A DNA stretch of 64,000 nt from Diabrotica undecimpunctata (Eukaryota > Arthropoda > Insecta > Coleoptera > Chrysomelidae): assembly GCF_040954645.1 (NCBI RefSeq), contig NC_092806.1, forward strand, positions 160,576,328-160,640,327, read 5' to 3'. Shown here one piece after another: positions 38,080-48,684 of the stretch. Both the position numbers and the translations under genes were made by a program. How positions within the stretch are numbered: position 1 is the stretch's first letter; each line of letters opens with the position of its first letter. Under the pieces are notes generated by a model that saw only the letters and a program-made list of their open reading frames with translations, was not told where the DNA came from and ran no database searches.

Positions 38080-39145
38080 CATCATCCAACCTCAAGAGTC
38101 CACTGCTGAACATAGGCCTCTTCCTCATGTTTCCAACCCCGTCTATCTTGCGCCGCTCTCATCCAGTTTTTATCGAGTCTTCTTAAATCGTCAGTCCATC
38201 TTGTAGGTGGTCGACCGACGCTTCTCTTGTCTTCCCTTGGCCTCCATTCCAATAACCTCTTTGTCCATCGCCCATCTGTCATTCTGGCTATGTGTCCTGC
38301 CCATCTCCATTTTAGTCTGGCTAACTTCTCGATGATGTCAGTCACTCAGGTTCTTCTCCTGATGTCTTCGTTGGTTATTCTGTCTCGCAGAGTTATTCCT
38401 AACATGGACCGCTCCATTCTTCTCTGCGTGACTCTCAGTTTGGTAGCTGCTGCTTTTGTTAAGGTAAGTGTTTCTGCTCCGTACGTCAAGACTGGGAGGA
38501 CGCACTGATCAAATACCTTTCTCTTTAGGCATGTGGGCAGCTCACTTTTAAAAGTTTCTCTCAGTTTTCCAAATGCTGCCCACCCAAGGCCGATTCTTCT
38601 CTTCAGTTCATGAGTCTGGTTATCCCTGCCAATCATAATTTCATGTCCCAGGTATTTATATCTATCTACGAGTTCTATTTCTTTTCCACCAATACTGATG
38701 TTCTGGTTGGGTACCAAATTGGTCGTGATTTTTGTTTTCGAGATATTTATATTTAAACCTACACTTTCTGTAGCCACAACGAGTTCCTGTACCATCTCTC
38801 TTGCCATAACTAGATCTTCAGCTATTATAAGTATATCATCGGCGAAACGTAAGTTGTTTAGATATTCTCCATTTATTTTTATTCCCTTTGTCATCCAATC
38901 CAAATTCTTAAAAGCATGTTCTAGCACCGTATTAAAAAGTTTAGGTGACATTGGGTCTCCTTGTCTAACCCCCCGTTCTATTTTTATGCGATTACTGTTA
39001 GTATGTAATCTGACAGTGGTTGTTGCCTGCAGGTATATTTTGTATAATAATTTAGTATATCTATAATCTAGCCTGCATTCTTTAAGCGCCTGTAATATTT
39101 TGCTTAGCTCAACTGTGTCAAAGGCTTTGTGAAAATCGATAAATA
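38080..39145 (-). mobile_element. 5'-truncated LINE, RT half
   Basis: Minus-strand coding starts near 39145 with FIDFHKAFDTVELSKILQ, then GVRQGDPMSPKLFNTVLE and NLRFADDILIIAED (active site FADD). A C-terminal part with RLKWRWAGHIARMTDGRWTK and VGRPPTRWTDDLRRL follows. One stop near 38346 separates the last block. The 3' end has a GATGATGATAATAATA tail. Low-complexity tattattat flanks both ends, a possible target duplication. It belongs to a different family from the LINEs in the HERC2 introns. Confidence 0.88.
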
Positions 39146-39426
39146 TTTATAAATATTATTATACGTCTGAGTTATTGATAATTTTACAGACCCTTGGTAG
39201 AGTACTTTTTCATTGGCTGATTTTATTACAGATACATATATTTTTACACAGTCTCACGGAAATACGAGGCTACTTTAAGACCAAAAGTTGGAAATTTGCG
39301 GAATTAACTGAGAGTTTCTATGTTTCGCGCATGGACAATTATTATTCGCGTGTCAGAAAATCTCCATCGTTGTATATTTACGCACCGCAAATTTTTAGTT
39401 AATGAAATTATAGACATTGTAAACTA
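39146..39426. other. Spacer between LINE and Tc1 element
   Basis: No coding or repeat ends were recognised. It may be intron of the receptor gene whose first exon lies at 41047-41889. Confidence 0.35.
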
Positions 39427-41025
39427 CACTCGCGATCATAAAATCCGGGTCATCTTGAAAATTTCAAGTTTCTTAAATATTTTTGCCTCTGGTGCAGTAA
39501 TAACCTTTTTTTTGGCTAATGTACTTTTTATTTGTCATCGATGTTTGTTTTGAAAGAAAAAAAATGGTTTTTTATTGTATTTATTGAAAAAAACAGAAAA
39601 TAAGTCAAATTGTTGATAAAACAGACATACGAAAAAATATGGAAAATACAGAACGTGGTAAAAAATCAGTGAAATTTCAATGACCAATATTGTGTATTGC
39701 CTCCTCTTGCTCTAATAACCTGTTGCAGACGACGGGGAATACTCTCAATTTTTCTCCGGATTACATGTTGTGGTATGTTATTCCACTCTCTCACTAACAG
39801 ATCCTTAAGCTCCTGTGCGTTGTTAGGAGGAGGTGTATGGGTTTGAATACGTTTTTTCAAATCGTCACAGAGATGTTCGATGGGATTCAGGTCCAGAGAC
39901 CTAGCTGGCCAGGCTACCCTCGTGATTCTAACTTCGTCCAAGCATTACATACTGATCCTGGCAACGTGCAATCGCACGTTGTCCTGCATAAAAACGGCGT
40001 TTTCTCCAAGCCCTGCCATGTTGGGCATAACATGTTCTTCCGGAATCTCCGTAATGTACCTTCGTGCAGTTAGGGACCCATTTTCTATGAAGGGTAATTA
40101 TGTGTGGAAGTCGGAAGATATACCTCCCCAAGCCATGGCCGAGCCTCCACCAAATGGCATTCTTGGAGCAATGCAAGCTTGTGAAAATCGTTTACCAGTT
40201 CTCCTCCAAACTCTTACACGTCCATCGGATCCAGTTAGGCAGAAACGGGATTCATCTGAGAATAACACTTTGCTACAATCGTTAATTTCCCAATGCGCGT
40301 ATTGTTGAGCAAAAGCTAGTCGTGCAACTCGAGGCACCCGGCGAAGTGGCGGTCCTCTAGCCATTACCCGAGAAGATAATCAAGAAGAACGAAGTATTCT
40401 TCTGACTGTTGCAACACTAAAATTGCGATTTCGTACTTCCTCTAGACGATTTTGATGCATAACCGCTGTTGAGGTCCGGTTTCGTAAAGACTGAAACACA
40501 AGGAAACGGTCATCTAGTGCCGTCGTCGTTCTCCTTCGTCCAGAGCCAGGTCGCCTGGTTAGCAAACTTGCCTCCTGAAAGCGTTGAAGCACACGTTGAA
40601 CCGTAGAAAGGCTTACGCCAACAGTTTTTGTGACTTGCCGTTGAGTGTGACCGTCTTCCACAAGTGCAACAATTTGTGCCGTTTCAACAGTCAAAGGCAT
40701 TTTTGTCAATAAATAAACACTAATAATGGCACTAATAAACACTAATGGTGGCAATAATAAACGTTTGTCCGTTGCATTTGAACAGAAAGTCGAAGCACAA
40801 ACGAGACATTTAAAACAAGCGGAGTTACAGGTAGCGTTCATTTTGGGAAGTGTGCACTTTACCGCGAAATCGACACTATTGGAATTCTTTGTTACAAAGG
40901 AAACCGCAACAATTCTCAGAAACATGCATTAGTTTGTATTTGTGTTATTATTATTTACGATAAAGCTCGTTAAAAATGAAATATCGGTGATTTTCAAGGT
41001 GACCCGGATTTTATGATCGCGAGTG
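39427..41025 (-). mobile_element. Tc1-like (DD34E) element with complete ends
   Basis: TIRs begin cactcgcgatcataaaatcc and extend ggtca-cttgaaaat at both ends (39427 on, and to 41025). They are flanked by TA (39425-39426 and 41026-41027). On the minus strand the transposase starts at MPLTVETAQIVALVEDGHTQ (40700). It continues with SLSTVQRVLQRF and RPGSGRRRTT (HTH region), VLFSDESRF (D1), FMQDNVRLHVARIS (D2) and WPARSLDLNPIEHL (E), 34 residues from the second D to E. Frameshifts and an in-frame TAA after ARISM inactivate it. Total length is 1,599 bases. Confidence 0.93.
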
Positions 41026-41046
41026 TATATAATAAAATTAACTTAC

Positions 41047-41889
41047 TAGTAGCACTGCCAAATGTGGCCCATAGAACATGAACATTCCATTAGAATTGTC
41101 ATCGTGTAAAACATATCTCATAGACACATTAAAATATTCTAAACTAAAATAGAAAAAGTTAAAGACGATGGTCAAGATATAATATCCAAAAATATCATTC
41201 AAATCGTTAACGAGATCGTACACGATCGAATAGTTCATCTTAATCTTCACAAAAGTCAGCGTCATCGTTTTTGTGTGAACGGAACGTTTGACGATCTCTT
41301 TGATCATTTTGATTCGTCTTTCTATAACAGACGTTACTTGATGAAACGTAAAAATTACCAAAAACATATTAAAACTGATCACCAGGCTTTCCAGTATAAC
41401 CAAGAAGTAAAAATATTCACCGTCAGTGGGCCAATTCAAAAATATGTTGTAAGCTGTGTAACCAGAACAAAATATAATTGACAAAATTATAGTTAGAATT
41501 CTCTTTCTGTCGCTCATAGGGCATATTCCTAGATTCGCGTCCAACGCAGATAGTTTAGTAAACAATGAACTCCAAATTTGCCTTTTAAACAGATTTAGGA
41601 AATTGATCATTTGGGTGTACCAGACTACTATCGACGTTAGGACTATTACTGCAATGCTGCTTTCCCTTTCAGATGGATAAAGTACATCTAGGACATCGAT
41701 ATAAATGTCAAAGGCAATAATGCACATCGTAAAAATGCCGTACAAGAATATGTGAAATTTGAACCTGAAATTATTTTCAAAAGTAGAAGGAAACAAGCCT
41801 ACCAATTTTCCGGTCTTGTAGGCAAAGTCCAGCAACTCTGTATCTTTTCTAGCAGGCATTTCTTTCACAGGCAGCTTTTTCTCAATCAT
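41047..41889 (-). CDS. Gustatory receptor first exon (Gr-a)
   Basis: The exon has 281 codons from the Met at 41889 to a phase-0 GTAAGT donor (41046-41041 on the minus strand). The protein MIEKKLPVKEMPARKDTELL... has several hydrophobic membrane segments, for example FHIFLYGIFTMCIIAF, IAVIVLTSIVVW, ILTIILSIIFCSGYTA and YYILTIVFNFFYF, and the pre-TM5 pattern MNYSIVYDLVNDLNDIFGY. That is typical of insect 7tm_7 gustatory receptors, which are ligand-gated cation channels of taste neurons. The last TM segments and the TYhhhhhQF signature must lie on later exons, which I could not find. A Tc1 element is inserted 14 bases beyond the donor. It is only distantly related to the other three receptor exons. 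Confidence 0.85.
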
Positions 41890-42244
41890 TTTGGTGAATG
41901 ATGAATATAAATTGTGAATTTTACAACAATTTGGTGAATGTTGTATCTCGATACAAACAAACTGTCGTGGAGAGTTTCGAATTTAATTTGAATAATGGGA
42001 CTGTCAAGCAGTACTTTTATGATTAAAAACAATTCTTGTCATTGTTTGTTAATATTAATTAATTTTCTGTTGTTCTAACTATTAATCATATTTCATTTTT
42101 AATTATTTGATGGGGAACTACAAATCAATAATCACAATATTAAAAGAAATGTATAAAAAACATTTTTTCGATTTATAAATTAAAAAACAAAACGTATTTA
42201 AATTTATAGTGACAAAGTTCAAAAAATACTTGGCAAATGCAATA
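41890..42244. other. Upstream spacer of Gr-a
   Basis: AT-rich 5' flank of the receptor exon. No core promoter motif could be assigned with confidence. Confidence 0.35.
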
Positions 42245-42246
42245 TA

Positions 42247-45200
42247 GTGCAGTCATTGAAGCGAAAAATACGGTCTTACCTCCGAATTTTTTTACTGTGA
42301 ACCGATTTGCATGAAATTTTGGAATTAGGCTCATCTTACCCTTAACTTCAAAAGTGAAAATGACCTGAACTCCGTCTATTATTTTTAAGGGGTGTGAACA
42401 ACCCCTTAATGGAAAAATTGACATTGAGCCATTTTATCGCTAGAAAACATGTCTAATAGTAAGTGGTGACATTGTAAAATGTTTTCTAACACAATTATCT
42501 CATATTAAAATCATTTTCAACCCCTTTAAAATCTTACAACCCTTGCAAACAACCCCTAAATTGAAAAAATCACAAAAAAATACTTTGGTATGACATAAAA
42601 AGATGTACGTATAGAGTAAGTAATATTCTATATTCTCTATATTAATTATCAAATTTTTAACCCCCTTTCTACCCTTAAAAACTACCTCTTGATAAAAAAT
42701 TGTTAAACAATTTTTTTATTAAACAAAATGTATTGACACGTGCTCATTCCTTTGCAGACGGAAATATACTGGTCGGTCACTATAGAGCTTAGAGCAGTGG
42801 TTCCCAACGGCCGGTGGGCGTTGAAGAGAGATAAGGGGGCTTTTTGGGTCCAAGAAAAATTTGGGGGGCGTTGAGGAACATCTGCCGCCCCCCTAAAGTA
42901 ACTCATTGCTTCTTTGCTTCTAACAACTTCTAACAATCCGAAAATATAAACGAAATGCACAAAATGCATTTTGGTTATGCACCGTGCAATTTTTTATTTA
43001 TCACTCAGTCCAACACTGCCACAATTTCGACGTTGCAGTCGAACGTAGAACGTTTCAGTTTGGTTAGTATAATTCCACTTCCAGTAGAACCTTTCTGCTT
43101 TAAGTGAATTTTGGCTCCTCCTTCGCGCAGCGGCATGGTCAGGCATAACTTAATCATTCGAGATTGTTTCGCTAAAGCAGGTTGGTGAATTTCCTGTGTG
43201 TTATTTGCAGAAAGTTGCAGTGCATTTATTAGAAATATATTTTATTGTAATACATATTTGTCACAAAGGTAAGTATCTACGTGGCATTTATATCACTTAC
43301 TATAATTCTTTATTATTTTTCCCTATCGTAATTTACGAGGTATTTGTAAAAATGTAATAAATCTAAATTTGTTTCCTTATATGTATAGTTATTGTAAAAT
43401 ATTCAAAAAGTACCAACTTGCACAAACTGGATCAAAGTAAAAAGTTAATTAGGACCTACCTACACTGAGAGAAGAATTGGGGAAAAAGTACAAAAAATCT
43501 TAATAAAATTTACTATACTGATCATATAGACTGCCAAAAATAAACTATTTACTGAATATAAAGTTATTTTTATAATATGTGTACAGTATGGTAATTTTTA
43601 ATAAGTTGTTTTGTAATTTTTCCTTAAATTCTTCTCTCAGTGTATATTTATTTACTTGTGGCATATTTTAAATTTCTCGACTTCTTGCTTGGATATTCCG
43701 CTACTCTGAAATATTGATTTAAAAAATGATTGAACTAAAAAAATATTTAAAAGTTTATTATTTAAAATTATCAAAGCGGTGGCTACAGCATATTTATTTT
43801 TACAGATATACCTACAGTATGTCCGATCCAAAGAAAAAGTGCAGACAATACAATGTCGAATATTTGAAGTATGGTTTTATTCAGTCGCCTTCTAATAAGG
43901 CATTACCAATGTGTTTAATTTGCCAGAGAGTTTTCTCAAATGAAGCCATGAAACCTTCACGATTACAAGAACATTTGACCAAAATACATCCCGACAGAAA
44001 AGACAGAAATTTATCATATTTTGAAATGCTCAAAAAACAACATTTCAAACGTCCAACTTTAGCTAGTATCTTTTCAGCAGCATCAAAGCAAGACGATGAT
44101 GGGCTACGTGCTTCTTATAACATTTCCTTACTTATAGCTAAATCAGGAAAACCCCATACGATTGGCGAAGAATTAATACTGCCAGCTGTAAGTGAAGTTT
44201 TGCGGACTGTACTGCACCAGCCGGCATCTGATATTATTAAAAAAATTCCATTAAGCAATAATACGGTACAGAGACGAATTGACGAAATGTCTGAGGATGT
44301 GGAGCGTTCTCTAACTGATTATTTAAAGACTACTGAGTTTTCTTTGCAGCTTGATGAATCAACTCTGCCAAACAATGAGTCTTTACTTCTTGCGTACGTT
44401 CGCTTCATAAAAAGTGAAAAAATCTGTCAAGAACTGTTATTTGTAAGAACACTGGAAACAGATACTAAAGGCAAATCGATATTTGATGTTCTGGAACACT
44501 ATTTTACAGATAAAGGTATACCTCTGGAAAATTTCATAACTGTTGCTACAGATGGTGCTCCGGCAATGGTTGGACGACACCGCGGACTGATAGCATATTT
44601 GAAAAAAGCGGTACCAAATATACTCGCCGTGCATTGTGTAATTCACAGACAGCATTTAGTTGCAAAAAATCTTAGTGATCGCCTTCATTGTTCACTACAA
44701 TATGTAATTACTGCAGTTAACAAGATCAGAAGCAGTGCTCTCAATGATAGATTGTTTAGAAAACTGTGTGATGAAAACGACGAGAATTTTAATCGTTTAT
44801 TGTTGCACACAGAAGTTCGATGGCTTTCGAAGGGTACCTGTCTAAAAAGATTTTATGATCTCTTTGACTCAGTTTTAGAGTTTTTTGAAAGCAAAGATGA
44901 TTCTTTGAGAGACAATTTATTAAAATTTAAAAGCTTATTTAACTGACTTATACGATAAATTTAATGAAACAAACCTACAGCTACAAGGTGATAATTTGAA
45001 TTTGATCAAAGCAAAAGGAACTATTTCCTCGTTCGTGTCAAAACTTAATTTGTATAGGCAAAATTTGGGTCGGAGACAATTTTATCAGTTTCAAAATCTT
45101 TCCTCTGTGGAGACAAATGATGAAGACATTCTGGTATATTGCCAGCACTTGGAAGCACTTCAAGAAGATTTTAGGAATAGATTTCAGGATATCCTTGGTC

Positions 45201-46926
45201 TGATTATTCCAGATTGGGTGCTAGAACCGTTCTCAAGTTTAAAAACAGCAGAATTATCACTACAGGAGGAATTGATAGAATTGTCAACAAATGAAGAGTT
45301 AAAAGTGAAATGTAAAAATGGATATCAAGAATTTTGGCTGCAATGTCAAATTTCAGTATTATATCCAGCTTTATGGGCTGCATCAAAGAAGTTTTTCATT
45401 GCCTTTCCTTCATCGTATTTAGCCGAAAGAGGATTTAGCATAGTCAGCAATTTATTAACAAAGAAGAGAAATAGACTGTCCATAGTGGAGCGCGGTGATT
45501 TAAGATTGCTGATGACAAGTATGGAACCAAATATTGACAGATTACTATCATTACATCAAGCTCAGCTTTCTCATTAAAAATGTTATATTATTATTATATT
45601 GTTTTTTATGATATGTATTTAAGTTAAAGTTTGATCAATACATGAATACTGTATTTTTGAATAAAACATTTTTTTTTTAAATTTGTTGTTGCTTGGATTA
45701 GTTAAGGGGCCGTCGAATCATATTTAAGGTAGCCTTTGACACAAAAAAGGTAAAACAATTGTGAATGAAAGTGCGTTACTAATTTTAAGAATGGAAGAGT
45801 TTTTTAAGGGGGGCGTTAAGTATTTTGTTTTTGAAAAAATAGGTGGTAGGCCGAAAAAGGTTGGGAACCACTGCTATAAATAGTGGTCACATTATAACCA
45901 GAGAATTATAATTAAGAGAGCTACAACATCCTTTATTGCAATATATAATAAAAAAACCTTTTTCTAAAACGTTGAATGGTTAAAGGGCTTAAGAGAGGCT
46001 GTGATTGCGCTGCCACGCGCTCTTTAAACAATCATATCTCCGTCAATTTTTGTTTGATAGAAAAAACCAAAAAACCAAATTGTTTGTCAGAAAAATACCT
46101 AAATTTTTTATTCCTACACTTTTATACGTATCTGTCGTCATTTTTGAGATATTATGAAAAAAAGATGGTTTTATTAAAAATTTGAAATTTTTTTTTAATC
46201 GTGACTTTTTTGAAAAATATGTGTCCTGAAGCAGCCAAACTGATACGATCTATCAAACTTTTCATAACAAAGGTAATTCTAGGCGGAATACGATTAATTT
46301 TAATTTTGGTGGAAATGGCACTTATGAAACCCATTGATTTAAAAGAAAAAACATTAGATGCTCCTCTTATTTGCAATACAGCTCACTTATTTTACGTGCA
46401 AAATACTTTTAATAGTGCTCATTTTAAAGCTTGTTTCAAGCACTACAAAACCCTTTTTTATTACAATGCCTAAAATGCATCTGCTCGCCGCTAGATGGCA
46501 TTGGCCACATCGATTAAATTTCAGACAAAATAAAAAAACGGCTTTGATCTTTAATATCTAGCTTAATATTGCACTTAGAATACTTTATAAAAAATCAAAT
46601 TGTTCATTTTTTTACCTGCTACAATTTTGTTTTGTATAAAATTTTCGATGAAACGTATATTTTTGGAGATATTTGCAAAAAACCGATGAAAAACGTGAAA
46701 AAATTGCGAATTTTCAATTGCCAATAATTTGAAAAGTATTGGATTTTTTGAAAAACTTTATAGATGATTTTTTGCTTAAAATTAGGCCTAAGGGGTGGCA
46801 ACCACCCCCAGGGTTCAAATCATTTTCACTTTTGAAGTTAAGGGTAAGATGAACCTAATTCCAAAATTGTATGCAATTCGGTTCACAGTAAAAAAATTCG
46901 GAGCAATAATGCTTCAATGACTGCAC
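42247..46926. mobile_element. Long-TIR element with TA duplication, hosting a hAT
   Basis: Inverted arms of about 150 bases lie at 42247-42395 and 46800-46926. They share gtgcagtcattgaagc at the tips and, further in, gaatttttttactgtgaacc and catcttacccttaacttcaa. Flanking TA dinucleotides (42245-42246, 46927-46928) suggest a Tc1/mariner-type non-autonomous element. Its body (42396-42792 and 45876-46799) has no transposase. A complete hAT element at 42793-45875 is nested inside. Confidence 0.82.
42793..45875 (+). mobile_element. hAT element, nearly intact (ZBED/FAM200-like)
   Basis: The terminal repeats agcagtggttcccaac (42793-42808) and gttgggaaccactgct (45860-45875) are perfect. The transposase starts at the Met at 43819: MSDPKKKCRQYNVEYLKYGF, then a BED-type zinc finger (MCLICQRVFSNEAM...LQEHLTKIHP). 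Catalytic-region motifs follow: EFSLQLDESTL, VATDGAPAMVGR, LAVHCVIHRQHL and the EVRWLSKGTCLKRF block. The frame breaks once near 44944 (an extra base after SLFN) and resumes as DLYDKFNETNLQLQGDNL. The C-terminal hAT dimerisation region contains FPSSYLAERGFSIVSNLLTK and ends LLSLHQAQLSH at 45577. Otherwise uninterrupted, so it is recent. An 8-bp duplication was not evident. Confidence 0.94.
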
Positions 46927-46928
46927 TA

Positions 46929-47297
46929 ATAAAATTGATCTCGTGATTAGAGGAGGTGACTTCAAGGCTACACTTTCTAAAAGTACCACAATAATTGTAG
47001 CGAGTGACTCATGTTTTAATGGTTTTTTATAGGCCAGTAAAATTGGAAAATAGAAAAAAAAATGTTTTTGTTTCGACAAAAGAAGGAAATTTAATTATTA
47101 TTTAATTAAAAAATTAAAGTATTATTGCAGAATCTGTTTAATCTCTTAAAAATTGACAAGAAGCTTCTTCTTGTGACTGTTCAAAGAATATGCGTTGAGA
47201 TAGAAAATATTTCATTTTATATGAAATCAATTTCAATAATTTGACTGGTCTATTTTTAAACTATTCAAATGTTTTGGCAAAGATTTGGGTTCTATAC
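46929..47297. other. Spacer, nothing recognised
   Basis: AT-rich sequence between two TE-derived blocks. I considered it for receptor exons on the minus strand without success. Confidence 0.35.
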
Positions 47298-47948
47298 AGG
47301 GTTCCACGTTAAGAAAATAACATTGCGGTGATAAGGCCATGTATTTCTTATGGACGATAGAAGCGCAGCGATGCCACGATGAACGCAAGCACGATTCAGG
47401 GTTGTATAATTTGTATTTTCGTTTTCACAGACATGAATTAAATTAACGTTTTTTAACGTAATTGACCAAAAGTGCCCATTAGAAACAAGAGATGAAAAGT
47501 AGGGAAAATGATTTTAATTAAATAAATAGTATTTACAAAAGATAATTTTATTTTATCTTATTTTAATTATAGTAACGACAGTTTATTTGTTTTTCGGTAA
47601 GAATATCGTATACCATGAATCATAGAAATCAGTAGAAAATATTGCTTAGTTAAATCATGCACTTTGCCGGCTATTAAAGATTTAAAAGCAAATAAACGGA
47701 CCGCTTGGAATGCGTATATCTAATATATAATACGGTGTGCGTATGTCAGCGATTTTATGTTGTTCTCTGAGACTACATAATGATAATAAGGCTTTGTGGT
47801 TCTTCAGTTGTTATTCTGACTTTACAGTTAAATGTTAATTGAAAATGGAAATTCGAAAAATATATCGACAATCTAGTAAACCGCATTCCTGAGAGTTTTG
47901 GCAACACTGATCTCCATAAGCCTAATGTTATTTTCTTAACGTGAAACG
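47298..47948. mobile_element. MITE with about 22-bp TIRs
   Basis: The left end cacgttaagaaaataacatt and right end aatgttattttcttaacgtg are perfect inverted repeats about 650 bases apart. The interior shows no coding. The target duplication is unclear. Confidence 0.75.
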
Positions 47949-48099
47949 CTCTTTAGGAAAAATGTAACGTTGTCAGCGTGTATGATTCAACTTGAAATTA
48001 TCTGCAATGTTGTAGTTTATATCTTTCTCTAACGGTAGGTAATGTCTGAGATGAGTGGCGACTAGTCCTAAAGGGCCACAGTGCCATATGTTCAAATAA

Positions 48100-48602
48100 A
48101 CATGTATATATATTTGGACATACTGTGTCAAAATCTGGCAGGATTTAAATGTGAAAAACAAACGACAAGCTTTCCTAAATGGTTTGACGACAGGTTTAAA
48201 AGCCCCATCTGGAAAGGAAAAACGCCTTGTTATTAGCGATATGTAAGTTTGGCAGCATTTGTTTCTAAAAAGACTGGAGATTACTATGAGGAAATGGAGA
48301 AATGGTTTTCAGATATTCTGTTAAAAATCTAACCGAGATCTGTTATTGTTATGGATAACGCTCCATATCACTGCCGGCGTGTAGAACAGTTATCAACCAC
48401 TAAATGTAGAAAACCTGAGATTGCGGATTGGTGTACTAAAAATCTGCTTAATAGTGCCGTCAGCAATGGGACCTCACAGTCGTGGATAAAATGTATCGAG
48501 CATGTAGTGAAATAAAAGCTGAATATGTGATACTTTGATAACTTCATTGATATTACCATGGAACCAGTTGTTGTGGATCCAGGCGAAGATAGTACTACAT
48601 AG
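48100..48602 (+). mobile_element. DD82E-like transposase relic
   Basis: Plus-strand pieces read FLNGLTTGLKAPSGKEKRLV near 48170, DYYEEMEKWFSDILLKI near 48274, RSVIVMDNAPYHCRRVEQL with CRKPEIADWCTKNL near 48338, then WIKCIEHVVK and MEPVVVDPGEDSTT. These line up with [43 protein letters not shown] and [13 protein letters not shown] of the transposase at 3796-5009. The segment holding the final catalytic E is deleted. Stops at several points. Confidence 0.72.
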
Positions 48603-48684
48603 TGACCCAGATTAGATTATATATAATGTTAGTTTTCAGTTGAACATATTTTCTTATACTTTATGAATTTTATTTCTCTTTTAT

